This document shows positions 1 to 10,075 of a DNA stretch of 64,000 nucleotides, piece after piece. Both the position numbers and the translations under genes were made by a program. The stretch lies in NCBI GenBank assembly GCA_004431415.1, contig QPMI01000157.1:1-64000 (forward strand). Direction: 5' to 3'. The notes beneath the pieces are model-generated. The model saw only the letters and a program-made list of their open reading frames with translations. It did not search any database and had not been told where the DNA came from. This DNA is from Cyanophora paradoxa (Eukaryota > Glaucocystophyceae > Cyanophorales > Cyanophoraceae). How positions within the stretch are numbered: the stretch's first letter is position 1; the number at the start of each line of letters is the position of its first letter.

Positions 1-3000
1 AAGAAAGGGAGGGGGCGACCTGCGGGAAGCCGTTGCAGACGATCACAAGCGACTTGCGCAGGGGCTTTGCAGCGCCGGTCGTTGCCCTGCGCGAACTTGA
101 AGTTGCGAGCGTAGGCGTCGCCCGAGCGCATCTTGAGCTCCTCCTCCGTGCAGGCCTTCAGGTCAAGGCCCTCCGCCATCATCATGCAGAGCGCCTCCTC
201 GCGCCGTGCTCCGAGAAGGCCGAGCCCCTGGAGGGGCGGTAGACGCAGATGACCCGCGGCGGCAGTAGCACTCGTTCATGATCCCCGTCACCGTCGACTT
301 CCTGCGCTGCGGGGCGTCAGAGAGAAAGGAAAAGGAAAGGAAAGGAAGGGGGCCCGGTGCCAGACTGGCCCTTGATGACGCCGCAGTACTGCAGCTGGCG
401 CCCTCCGCCGGCGCCGTCGAACTCCGCGCGCGGCGCACGGTCGAAGACGGGGCTTGTCGCAGAAGTTGCCACGGCCCGACGGTGTGTTGAAGGCGTAGAG
501 GACCGGCCGCCCGCGTACCCGATCTCGTCCGGCGTCACGTAGCCGTTGTCCGCCAGGTGCTGGGCACCTTGGGCATGTGGGATGAGCATGGAGAGGACGC
601 GCGGGAAAGTCGACGTTCGCCGCCGCCTCCTCGATGCCGTCGGGCAGGCGGCCCTGGATGTAGCAGGTGTTCATGTAGCCCTTGGTACCGCTTCTCCGCC
701 ACACCTCGTGCGTCATGATGAGGACGCAGGCGTCGCCGTTCTTGTCCTGCGGCGTCCGCACACGAAATCTGCGCAAGGGAGGGCATCAGGGGGGTACCGG
801 GGGGGGTAGGGGGTACGGGGCGCACGGGAAGTCGCAGGCGAAGGGGTGGCCCGGGATGACGGGCATCTCGGGGCAGACGTCGTGGAGGAGAGACTTCTCC
901 ACGAATCGGCGGATCTCCCCCGTGAGCACCTCCTTGGAGAAGGTGAACTCGAACAACTCGGGCTTGTCACCGTACGCGCGTGAAAGGCCATCGCCAGCTT
1001 CGAGATCACTCGTCCATCGTTCCGTTGCCGTCGAACTGCGTTGCGGTGACCTTCTCGTAGACGAAGCAGCCCGGCAGCTTCTGCATGAAGACGGGGTCCT
1101 CCCCGGGGGCCATCGGCCGCTTGCGTGCGATTCCCTGCGGGCGCGGGCAAAAAGGGCGTTAGCGGGGCTCGATCCAGGGGAGGGGGGCGCACCGGCCGGA
1201 GGCGGCCAGCGCCTTAAGCAGCTGGGCCACGGCCGCCTCCGGCCTCTAAGGGGGCGGGCGCGCAGTCAAAGGGGCGCACCGACGCAGGGATCCAGGCGCG
1301 CAGCGAGTCCTGGATGGCGGCCTTCTTGCGCGCCATGTTGTCGTCCTTGTGCGTCGTCACTCGGTCGTACCGACGCGTGTCGATCGACGGCGCCGGGATG
1401 ACCGTCGCCGCCAGCTCCACCCGCGCCAGCTCCAGCTTGTTCGCGCGCGGCGGCTCGTCGTCGCTCGCCGTCTGCAGGCCCTCGTCGTAGTCCTCCTCCG
1501 CCCCCGCCTCCCGCCGCTGCCGCTGCCGCTCCTGCCGCTCGCGATCCTTGCGCTGCTGGGCCCGGCGGGAGCGGGGCGCGGAGCGGGGGGCCGGAAGGGC
1601 AGGAGGGGCCAGAGGGGCCGGAGGGGCCGGAGGGGGCATGTGGGCGCGGGGCGTGCCGGCGACCGAGGGGGTGGCCGGCGGCGGGAGCTGTGAGAGGCGC
1701 ACCGGGCTGAACTCCCTGAACGCCGAGGGGTTGCCGCTCGGGCGCCAGGAGACGTCGGAGGCGGCGGGGCTGGCGGGCGGACGGGGGCGGCGGGCGGCGG
1801 GGGAGACGAGGGGCGGCCTGGGCCAGCGTCGCGGGCTCGTCGTCCGAGAACTCCTCCACGGGCGGCGGCGGGGCGTACTCGAGGGAGGGGGAGGGCGGGA
1901 GGGGGTAGAACTCGTCGATGGGGGGCTCGGGGACGAAGTCCTCCGGCCCGGGGGCGGGAGGCGCGGCGTGCCGGGGGCGGGGCGCGGGGCGGGGCGCTCC
2001 GCCGGCTCCTCCTTCACCAGCGCCGCCAGCTCGGCGTCGGGCTCGCCCTCGCGCTCACGCTCGCGCTCCAGCTCCATCGCGTACTCCTCCGCCACCTCCA
2101 GCTCGCGCGCCGCCTTCGCGTCCGCGGCCGCCGCCAGCGCGACCTCCTCCTCCATCTCGCGCTCGGCCTCCAGCTCCTCCTCTGAGGGCAGGGTCATTCC
2201 TAGGCGCCGCTGGAATGCCCTAGGCTCAGAAATTAGGGGCGGGGAGGGCGCACCGGCCGCCTCGGGGGCCGCCGCCTCCATCTCCTCGCCGAGATCGCGC
2301 CGCGCCGCCGGGGCACCCGCCTCCTCCTCCTCGAACCGCAGGTCGATGTAGGCGGCCTTGCCCTTGCCCTTGCCCTTCGCCTGGGCCTGGGCCTGGGCCA
2401 CGCGCATGGCGCGCGCGAGGCCCTCCGCCGTGATCATGCTGCCGCCGGCCCGGGCGCCCGAGGCGGAGGCCGTCGCCTCGCCGATCGCCGCCTGGAAGGC
2501 CGCGGCCATCGCCTGGCCGGCGCGCGGCAGCTCCCGCCCGCTCCAGCTCCTCCTCCGTGAAGTCCAGCGCCCGGGCCGCGGCGGCGGCCTCGGCCTCGCG
2601 CTCCGCCTCGGAATCCGAGTCGGAATCCGAGGACTCCGCGGCCGCGAGCATGGGCGGGGGCGGGAGGCGGCGGCGGCGGCGGCGGCGGCCGCCTTGTCGA
2701 AGACGGGGACGAAGAAGGTGAGGGCGAGGGTGCGCCGCGGCACCACGTACTTCACGGCGCCGTGGATCATGGCCGCCCGTGCGAGTCCGGCATCGAGCAC
2801 CGGCGGATGACCTGCGAGGGGTTTAAATGGCATCTAAATAGTCTAAATAGCATCTAAATAGCATCCAAATAGAAACGGCTGGAAAACGGCGCACCTGCAC
2901 GCGGTCGCCGATGGTGACGCCGGGCACTCGAACTCAGGAACCAGGTCGAAGGCGCAGATGCCCTGGCGCCCGTGCGGTCCCGGCACGTCCGGCAGGCCGC

Positions 3001-3901
3001 CTCAGCACGATGCGGATGGCGTAGGCGTCGGTGAGGACGCCGGTGTCCGGCCGCTCGCCCAGACCGCCGAGCTCTCGTGGCGCGTGATGAACGCGCGGCT
3101 GTTCCGCATGATGCAGCGCGCCTCGACGCCCATGATGCCCTTCGCCAGCCTCTGCGGGCCGGCGGGGTCGGCGGGGAGGGGCGGCCGCGGCTGCACGGGC
3201 GGCCGGGGGCGCACCTCGGGCGTGTAGGCCGGGTCCGAGCTGAGCACCAGCAAGCCAGAGCAGGTGCGGGGCCGCCTCCGCCATGCGGTTGAAGTAGAAC
3301 TCCTCCGGGCCCGCCAGCAGGCCAATCGTGCGCCACTCGCCCTTGGCGATGTGCCGGGCACGGCGCCCATGAGCAGCCGCAGGCGCTGCGCCGCGAACAG
3401 CCGGCGGGCGTCGGCATCGCGCCCGGGCTTCGGCTTGCTCGGCGTGTCGAAGTTCTCTCTCCGTCATGTTCAGCGCCGCGTGCATCGCCCGCACGTCCGC
3501 GTCCTGCGAGCGCGGCGGCGCCTCAGCCGCTGCGAGCGAGCGCGCGAGGGAGAAAGAGGCAGCGAGCACCTCCGCGAGCCGCAGCCGCGACAGGACGGAG
3601 TCGATGGAGAACTGCACCGACGGGCCGGGGGCACCCTCGGCGTTCAAAGTCCGCGCCGCGGCCAGCTTGCGCTTGCGCTCGGCCAGCTCGGTTCTTGCGC
3701 AGCACATCCTTGCTGTTCGGGCTGAACTGCAATGCCATCCTCCAGCGCACGCGCCTGCGCCTCCTTCGCCTGGTCGCTGATACCGGCCTCGAACACCGTC
3801 CAATCGACGCCGAAGCTGTCGCCGATGCAGAGAACGTCGTACAGCGATGTTCTTTCGCCAGCTTAGCCGGGATCTCCGGAGGGAGCGCGAGCCGAGACAT
3901 G
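1..3901 (-). CDS. Hypothetical multi-exon protein, 3' end beyond window
   Basis: I do not recognise this protein. Coding segments on the minus strand run from an ATG at 3901 to the left edge. In order they are a segment containing VDWTVFEAGISDQAKEAQ, an Ala/Arg helical stretch, a block with GPEEFYFNRMAEAAPHLLW, an acidic low-complexity stretch near 2050-2650 rich in Glu/Ala/Ser-Asp, a Pro-rich stretch near 1550-1950, then globular segments such as GEDPVFMQKLPGCFVYEK and THEVWRR. An intron at 1135-1261 would have GC-AG ends (exon ...RPFDC joined to GIARKR...). The reading frame changes at C-rich introns, so exact exons are uncertain, and it could be two adjacent genes. It is head-to-head with the gene at 4207, and the two share one motif (see findings). 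Confidence 0.5.
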
Positions 3902-4206
3902 CTGCTGCGCCGATGCTGCCGCCGGTGCTGCGCGCGCTCTGCTGGGAGTGCTGCCGCGCGCTGCGAAGGTTCTGGCGCCAAGGTTCCAGCCGATTTGAAC
4001 GAGCGGCCTGCATTGCATCGCCGGACTGGGCAGTTCAAAAAAAGCGAGAAACCGACCGGGGTTCGAGCCCAAGGGGGTACGCATTTTGAGGGGGGGAGAA
4101 GCGGGCTTCAAGTCTGAGTCTTTCGCGAGTTGGGGAGGGAACAAGCCAGCGGGGGTACGGACGTTGAACGGAATCCGTTGAGACATCGCGGGCAGTAACA
4201 CTCGCG

Positions 4207-6976
4207 ATGCAGGCGGCGACCTTCCGCTCCTGCGCGAAGCAGCAGCAGCCCGGCGAGCAGGACAGCATAGCCCGCGATCTCGGCAGCCTGTCAGCGGAGG
4301 AGGCGCTCAACGCGATGACCTGCGATAGCGGTTTCAACTCGGCCGGCGTGCCGCGCTTCGAGCCGTTCGGCGGGCTGAAGAAGATCCAGAACACGGACGG
4401 CCACCCGAAGCGCTTGAAGACCAGGGGCCAGTTCACGCCGGTGAATAAGTTCAACGAGGTTCGCGGTTTCGCCCGCGCCGCTTCGGCCCCGGCTCACATG
4501 CCCCGGCTCGCGTGCCCCGCGCGCAGATCGTGCCTTACAGCATTCACGAGCTGCCGGAGCATGTGAAGGCGAAGTACGGCTTCACGCACGGCGATGTGGC
4601 GCTGTTGCTGATGTCCGACAATGCGGCGGCGGGCTGCTTCAACAGCATCGCGCTCCATCGCGATTTCCATCCGCGCGCGATCTTCTCCGGCACTCCGGAG
4701 CAGAGGGAGTTCCTCGCGGACCTCAAATCCGGCAGCGGCGGCGCCCACGGGGTGAGGGCCCTTCCCTGCGCTCGCGTGCCCGCGCTTGCTCACGCCCGGG
4801 CCGCCGCAGCTCTTGATCGCGCGGGATCAGTGCCTGGCGTCGGTGACGGAGAAGGAGAAGGCCAGCCCGTCCGGCCTCGGCGTTCGGTGCGATTACGTCA
4901 TCGTCACCAAGCGCATCAACCCGACGTACGCCAAGAAGTACGACCTCAACTTCGTCTACGTGAAGGAGGGGCCACCGGCCTCGCAGTACACCGTCACCGT
5001 CCAGGCCGGCATCTGCGCCGGCGAGACCATCCAAGGCGCGTACCACGGCGTCGGCACGCTCCCGTCCGGCGGCTTCTTCGACGTCGTTGATCACATGTTC
5101 CTCTCCTGCGCCGATGACATTTACGTGCGCGAGAGCCCGCCCTTTCCCCTTTCCCCTGCCCCTGCGCGCGCTAAGGTCGCGTCCGCAGGTCGGAGAGAAC
5201 CCGAGCGCGGAGAGCCCGCTGGGCTACGCGTACTGGCTGGTCAGCGTGCAGAAGGTGCTCTCCTGCGCGGCCCTTCTGAAGTACGCCAGCGTCTGCGACT
5301 CCGGCATGCGGCCCCAGCTCCAGCTTCTCGTGGATCAGGGCCGGAGCGACGAGACCCGCCAGCGCCACCGCGATCTCGCGCGGACGGCCGTGCTGAAGCT
5401 GGAGGAGGTTCTGCGCGAGGGCCACCCAAACGGGCCGGCCCGCGCCCGTGAGATCCTCTCGGCGGCCATCTCCGTGATCGTCGGCGAGCTCTCGCACACG
5501 GTCCGCCGCCGCCCCGCTTAGCCCGCCTCTCCTCCCTGACCCCGGGCCCTCGGAGCGCAGGAGGAGTCGGACGTTCTCACGGCGCGGGCGGACGAGTTCC
5601 AGCGCCAGGCGGAGAAGATCAAGTGCTGGTACGAGAAGGTGAAGAAGGCGGAGGAGACGGACCTGCGCGACTGGGGCAGCAAGAGCGGCGACGCCGAATT
5701 CGACCGCGACAAGCTCAAGCGCGTCTTCTACTGGATGCGCATCTGCGCCAAGCTGGAGGCGCTGATGGACGAGTGGCACATCGAGGGCGTCCGTCTGGCG
5801 AAGGTGATGATCGCCATGGAGTGGGGCCACGGCCACCCGGCGCGCAAGGAGTGCAGCATGCTGGCCAAGGAGATCGGCCGCCGGGGCCGCTACATCAAGG
5901 AGGTGGCCTACGGCATCGAATGTGCGTCCGCCCCGCCCTTGGCCTGCGCCCCGCGCTCTCCCCGCTCACCCCCTCTCCCGCAGTTACCATCCCGCTCGTC
6001 CAATTCTTCCAGCGCGAGTTTGTGCTGATCCAGGCCTCCATCATCAAGATCGGGTCGCTCTCCGCCAAGGAGGTGGACGAGGCAAGGGACGAGGGCCAGG
6101 CGGAGGCGGAGGCGCGCTGGGACGATGCGGCGTTCAGCGCCGTCTGGGGCGTCGGGGACAACGCGCTCTCGCCCCCGCCCCGTTCGGCTTCAGCGGGCGG
6201 CCCGCGCTGGCGTTCGACGAGCACGGCCTCCCCGAGCTGGCGGAGGCGGACGCCGTCGGCTTCAACTGGGCGACGTTCGAGGCCCGCATCGACGAGAAGG
6301 CGAAGGAGGCGCAGATGCGGCTGCTGGAGGAGGGCCTCGTCCCGGCGCCGGTGCCCGCGCCCTTCCCCCTTCCTCTCCTCCTCGGCCCCTCTCACCGCCT
6401 CCTCCAGCCCCCGGCGTCCTCGGCTCCGGCGCCCTTGGCTCCGGCCCTCTGCCCCACCTACGGAGAGAGGTGCGCCCACGGCGCCGATTGCGCCCTCAAC
6501 GGCTCCCACCTCCTGCCCGCCAAGAAGGCCCGCCTCGGCCTCTTCTCACCCCACCCTCTCAGCCCGGTGAGTGACTCTGAATCGGAGGGCTCGGAGGCCT
6601 ATAGCACGCCCCGCGACCCCGACGCCCCGCCCCACAAGGCCGGCGCCTTCGGCTTCTGTGAGTGACGCCCCCGCGCAGGCCCTGCCGACGCCGCCCGTCG
6701 CCAACCGCACCGTCTTCGTCCAGGTGAGTGCCAGGGCTGCCGCGAGTGGCGGCTCGAGAACTTCTCGGCTCAGGTCCCCGCCACGCAGCAGGCCGGCGCG
6801 ATCCCGGCCTCGCCGCCCGTGACCGTCGACGTCGAGGGCGGTATGTTCGAGATGGAGCTGGAGCCGGCGCCCTCGCAGGCCCTCGCCACCCAGGGCTCGG
6901 CCCGGGCTCGCCGCCGCCGTCCCAGCCCTCCCTCCCGCTGGTGCACGCCAACTCCAACATCTTCGAGGGCTGCTGA
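4207..6976 (+). CDS. Hypothetical multi-exon protein
   Basis: Unrecognised protein with about nine exons. The first exon starts at ATG 4207 and ends before a GTTCGC donor at about 4456. The next exon begins after GCGCGCAG near 4521 with IVPYSIHELPEHVKAKYGF. Later exons encode VTKRINPTYAKKYDLNFVYV, GYAYWLVSVQKVLSCAALL, a charged helical exon (5560-5920) with KIKCWYEKVKKAEETDLRDW, and VGFNWATFEARIDEKAKEAQ near 6255. A Cys/His cluster, CAHGADCALNGSH, lies near 6471-6509. The last exon ends NIFEGC and a TGA at 6974-6976. No family could be assigned. The motif around 6255-6330 is shared with the divergent neighbour, which suggests old duplication or a shared domain. Confidence 0.6.
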
Positions 6977-7234
6977 GGGCCCTGAAACGGTGCGCGCAGG
7001 CCCGTCCCGCCCTCCCAGAGCAAGTGGTCCACAACGCCATAGTGGACGCCATGTGGGATAACAGGGGCCGCCTCCCCCACCCTTCCGCTACGTCTCTATG
7101 GCCCTCCGCGGCCTCGCCTTCCCGCCCCCTGCACCGAGCAGCTCAACCAAATCCTGCGCGGTCTGATTCATTACAGACTCGCCTACCCGGCCTGGGCCTG
7201 AGCTACACCAAGCTACGGTGAGTCCGACCAAGCC

Positions 7235-7285
7235 CTGTCCCGGTCCCGGGAAAATTTATATTAAGATTCCAAAGACCTGGGACAG
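7235..7285. terminator. Imperfect hairpin after gene 4207-6976
   Basis: Inverted arms CTGTCCC (7235-7241) and GGGACAG (7279-7285), with extra partial pairing next to them and an AT-rich loop. It lies between two convergent genes and may mark a transcript 3' end. This is inferred from structure and position only. Confidence 0.35.
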
Positions 7286-7306
7286 AAGTAGTCTGACCAA
7301 GAGACG

Positions 7307-7355
7307 TGTCCGGACCCTCCCAATAATCATATAGAGTATTGGAAAGGTCCGGACA
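7307..7355 (-). terminator. Perfect-arm hairpin directly after the YqaJ stop codon
   Basis: Arms TGTCCGGACC (7307-7316) and GGTCCGGACA (7346-7355) are perfect reverse complements; inside them CCAATA and TATTGG also pair. The outer arm ends one base before the TAG stop (7356-7358) of the exonuclease gene. Hairpins placed like this mark transcript ends in mimivirus-like giant viruses, so a similar 3'-end role is a reasonable inference. Confidence 0.5.
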
Positions 7356-8021
7356 CTAGAGGAGGGCGTACGACTTAAACTCGCGCAGCGCCGCCTGCTC
7401 CTCGCTGAGGTTCTCTGACTTCATTCGATCGCTGTAGGGCTCGGGCGGCGTGCCCTCCTTGACGTGCATCCAAAATAGATGTAAGCACTTCCTCATGAGC
7501 TTGATGTACCTCTCGTCCCGTCTGACGTACCACGTTTGCACGCGCAGAGGAGTGAAGCAAAAAAGTTCGGCCCACTCGCGGCCCGTTATGTCCAGCAGGC
7601 CCTGGAGCTGGGGCATGTAATAAGTTGGGACCTTTTCGTAGAGTTCTTGTTTGTAGGGGCATTTTATTTCAAGTATACGATCGCTTCCAATCAGCCCGTC
7701 CGGGCTGCCCGCCAGGAAGGGCAGTTCCTTATGTTCGTGCAATCCAGTATGTTGCACGTCCACGTTGTTGTTCGACGTTTTGTAGAGAGAGACCGCGAAG
7801 GGCTCATAGTCATGCCCGTAGGTTAGCGCAGGGTTGTCGAAGTTGTTTTCCTCCGCTATGCCGCTTAGCTCCGCCCAGAGGCGGGCCCTGGATTTCCAGG
7901 GATTTATGCCGCACGCAGCCGCAAAGTTCGAGGCAGTTAGCTTTTCGCGGCGCGCCGCGTGCCACGCCGCGCTCCCCTGTTGCAAGTTCTCGCAAGTCTC
8001 GCAATCTGTATCGGTATGCAT
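7356..8021 (-). CDS. YqaJ/lambda-exonuclease family nuclease (viral-type)
   Basis: A 221-residue intronless ORF starting at ATG 8021. It belongs to the YqaJ viral recombinase / lambda exonuclease family, whose members degrade one strand of double-stranded DNA during recombination. The N-terminal motif WHAARREKLTASNFAAACG (about residues 19-37) is typical. The PD-(D/E)xK catalytic core is visible as SPDGLIG followed by LEIKCPY, giving the D...ExK set. Length matches stand-alone viral copies. It lacks the C-rich introns and extreme GC of its host-gene neighbours, and it faces three small ORFs across a 50-base gap. Such genes are common in large DNA viruses of algae and in related mobile elements. 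Family confidence is high; viral origin is inferred. Confidence 0.9.
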   Translation of the reverse strand: MHTDTDCETCENLQQGSAAWHAARREKLTASNFAAACGINPWKSRARLWAELSGIAEENNFDNPALTYGHDYEPFAVSLYKTSNNNVDVQHTGLHEHKELPFLAGSPDGLIGSDRILEIKCPYKQELYEKVPTYYMPQLQGLLDITGREWAELFCFTPLRVQTWYVRRDERYIKLMRKCLHLFWMHVKEGTPPEPYSDRMKSENLSEEQAALREFKSYALL

Positions 8022-8071
8022 GACTTGGTCTCGCAGTAGCGTTTAGAATTTCTTGATGTGTGCAATTGCAA
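8022..8071. promoter_or_regulatory. Bidirectional promoter region of virus-like block
   Basis: The 50 bases between the two divergent start codons are AT-rich. They contain AGAAATTCT read on the minus strand (8045-8053), 23 bases upstream of the exonuclease ATG. The same nine bases occur on the plus strand at 8782-8790, 17 bases before the ATG of the ORF at 8808. This suggests a shared promoter element. Confidence 0.4.
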
Positions 8072-8770
8072 ATGTCGGATGCAGAGGAAGCGCCCAAGGA
8101 CGTGATCGCACAGTTCATAGATCAGGTCAAGGACCTTAGACGCTGGGTGGTAGAGCAGGCCTCGCGACCGAATCGACAGCGCCAACCCTGGCCGGTGCTG
8201 GAGCTGGCCCGGGCAGGGTGGCTGGACAGCCATTACAACTATGGCGGGGCCTCATACGTCCGGAGCCACGACGAGGGCAGGATTATCGACGAGTTCAAGC
8301 GCATCTGGTTCGCCCTGGGCTCCAAGCTCAGCATACTCTCGACCCTCCCGGACCACATTCGCATGCAAATCCTCGAGCGGTACGCGAAGGCAAGGGACTC
8401 GGAATGGGACGACGTAAATTTGCGCGACCTCTCGCGCTTGCGCTCGGCTGTGACGGCGTACGTCACGAACTATGAGTATCACACCAAAAAGCCCCAATTC
8501 GAAGTTGAGCCGATTCCGGCAAATCTGGTACCCCTGGGCTGGGAAGAGTACCCCGAGTACTCGTGGAACAGGGGCCTCAACCCCCGGCGCCAGGCCCTGC
8601 CAGCCCCGCCCGCCCCACCGATAAACGCCCCCGCCCCACGTGACGTCGGGCGAGACATACGCGAATGGGAGGAGTGGAGCAACGACCCGAAGAACTGGCT
8701 ACCCGAGGAGGCGGAGATGCGCAAGCGCGCGAGGCTGATGCCCGGCTACAAGTACCCCGACCGCGAGTAG
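8072..8770 (+). CDS. Unknown protein, virus-like block ORF 1
   Basis: Intronless ORF of 232 residues from the ATG at 8072 (MSDAEEAPKDVIAQF); an in-frame GTG at 8060 is a less likely start. The N-terminal two thirds looks globular and partly helical (FKRIWFALGSKLSILSTLPD). The rest is Pro/Arg-rich and ends in a charged tail. No signal peptide, membrane segment or known motif is seen. It is divergent from the exonuclease and 37 bases upstream of the next ORF, consistent with a compact viral transcription unit. Function unknown; a structural or DNA-packaging role is possible but not shown. Confidence 0.65.
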   Translation: MSDAEEAPKDVIAQFIDQVKDLRRWVVEQASRPNRQRQPWPVLELARAGWLDSHYNYGGASYVRSHDEGRIIDEFKRIWFALGSKLSILSTLPDHIRMQILERYAKARDSEWDDVNLRDLSRLRSAVTAYVTNYEYHTKKPQFEVEPIPANLVPLGWEEYPEYSWNRGLNPRRQALPAPPAPPINAPAPRDVGRDIREWEEWSNDPKNWLPEEAEMRKRARLMPGYKYPDRE

Positions 8771-8781
8771 GGGGTACAGGT

Positions 8782-8790
8782 AGAAATTCT
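8782..8790 (+). promoter_or_regulatory. AGAAATTCT motif before ORF at 8808
   Basis: Exact repeat of the 9-base motif found upstream of the exonuclease gene, at similar distance from the start codon. Its role as a promoter is inferred from position. Confidence 0.35.
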
Positions 8791-8807
8791 CAGCGAGCCG
8801 CGAGCGA

Positions 8808-9122
8808 ATGTCGTACGGCGATCAGGAAGCATGGTTCAAGCTACACCGCCTCTTTCCTGATAAATTCGGCAATGCGCGCTACCCCCTCAACCTAATGACG
8901 CGAGTCAACCGGCGGACGAGGGACTTCAAAATCGAAGTGTTCTCTTCCTCTCCCGAGAGCGGCCGCTCCGCGGACAACGACGCTATGGCATGGCTGTACG
9001 GCTTTGTGCAGCCTCGGGTTGGTACTAGCCCGGCCACAGTCGAAATAGAGAGCTACTACAACGATTACGGGCCGCAGGGGGGGTACGGGACGCCCGAGCA
9101 GAATAACGCGATGCGGGGGTAG
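8808..9122 (+). CDS. Unknown small protein, virus-like block ORF 2
   Basis: 104-residue intronless ORF beginning MSYGDQEAWFKLHRLFPD. It has a basic patch (RVNRRTRDFK) and a Gly/Asn-rich C-terminus. No family recognised. It follows ORF 1 by 37 bases, and an AGAAATTCT motif lies 17 bases before its ATG. Only eight bases separate its stop from ORF 3, so the two may be co-expressed. Confidence 0.55.
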   Translation: MSYGDQEAWFKLHRLFPDKFGNARYPLNLMTRVNRRTRDFKIEVFSSSPESGRSADNDAMAWLYGFVQPRVGTSPATVEIESYYNDYGPQGGYGTPEQNNAMRG

Positions 9123-9130
9123 GCAAAATC

Positions 9131-9523
9131 ATGCTGCGGGCGGCTGTGAACGCGCTGCAACGCTCCGGGCTCATTAGCTCGTCGGACCCGGGCCAGCACC
9201 CGTTGGAGCTCAGGGCCCTCCCAGACGCAGTGGATTACTACCAAAGGGAATTGAACCTGCGTGAGAGACAGGTCGACTATAGGCCGTCCCTAATACCCAT
9301 GGAGGGTACAGTGCAGAACATCATCGACAACACGTACAACGTGGCCGTTCGCTGGCGCAAAGCGGCGGCGGATCTCGTAAAGGGCAACTACAGGGACCTC
9401 GCAAACGAAGACAACCCCGTGGGGGAGTACATGGAGCTGGCAAGCGGGAGCATCGTACCCCGCCGGAGGCCCCCATGGCCCCACCCCGACCTCGAGTGGG
9501 GACCGTCGCACTTCGGCCAGTGA
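9131..9523 (+). CDS. Unknown small protein, virus-like block ORF 3
   Basis: 130-residue intronless ORF from ATG 9131. It is predicted helical in the middle (VDYYQRELNLRERQVDYRP and TVQNIIDNTYNVAVRWRKAA) with a Pro/Arg-rich tail. No family recognised. It lies eight bases after ORF 2. A hairpin-capable stretch (GGAGGC ... GCCTCC, about 9569-9614) follows the stop, echoing the hairpin after the exonuclease gene. Confidence 0.55.
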   Translation: MLRAAVNALQRSGLISSSDPGQHPLELRALPDAVDYYQRELNLRERQVDYRPSLIPMEGTVQNIIDNTYNVAVRWRKAAADLVKGNYRDLANEDNPVGEYMELASGSIVPRRRPPWPHPDLEWGPSHFGQ

Positions 9524-10075
9524 GGGGGTACAGCATTCAGTTAGAGTCTGAGCATAGTTAGAGGCCGGAGGCCCCGAGGGGTACGTCGGACGTGTTAGTC
9601 CCCGTGCCTCCCCGAATGCAATATAACAATGCAACCTCCGCAACGCGTGACTCATCAACCTCCGAGGGTTAACAATACATTGACAGCGAAGGGGCAAGCT
9701 CGAGAGCTCAACGCTTCACAAAGGCCCACTTATATACCTAGGGGCCTGCAGCTGCCGCAGTGCATCTGATTTCGCCGTGCAGATAACCCCGAATTATGAC
9801 GCGTGCGTGTATATACTGGCGCGCGCGCGGCGCGCATGCGCGGCGTGCACGTGCTTCGAAAATTCCTTCGACTCATGCATGGAATCCGACCCGAGACGAG
9901 ACGACGACGAACCTTGAAGCTCTGATGCTCGCTGTGCAACGGACATGCCGCCCGAAAATACTACTGATGGTGACTTACACACCACTCGTGCACGCGGTTA
10001 GCGGACTAGCTGGGGCGAGGGCTGCTGGGGCCTTCGCCCCGAAGGAACTGACGGGCTGGGGCGGCTAACAAGGGT
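9524..10075. other. Intergenic region after virus-like block
   Basis: No convincing gene. The first part can fold into an imperfect hairpin (GGAGGC/GCCTCC with inner GGGG/CCCC). A GCGC-alternating stretch lies near 9810-9850. The region separates the low-GC block from the MYND-finger gene that ends at 10076. Confidence 0.5.

Noticed and set aside
1214-2833. 539-residue single ORF on the minus strand
   Set aside because: It runs through likely introns; the middle changes to Pro/Arg-rich nonsense while better coding sequence continues in other frames. Treated as part of the larger gene 1-3901.
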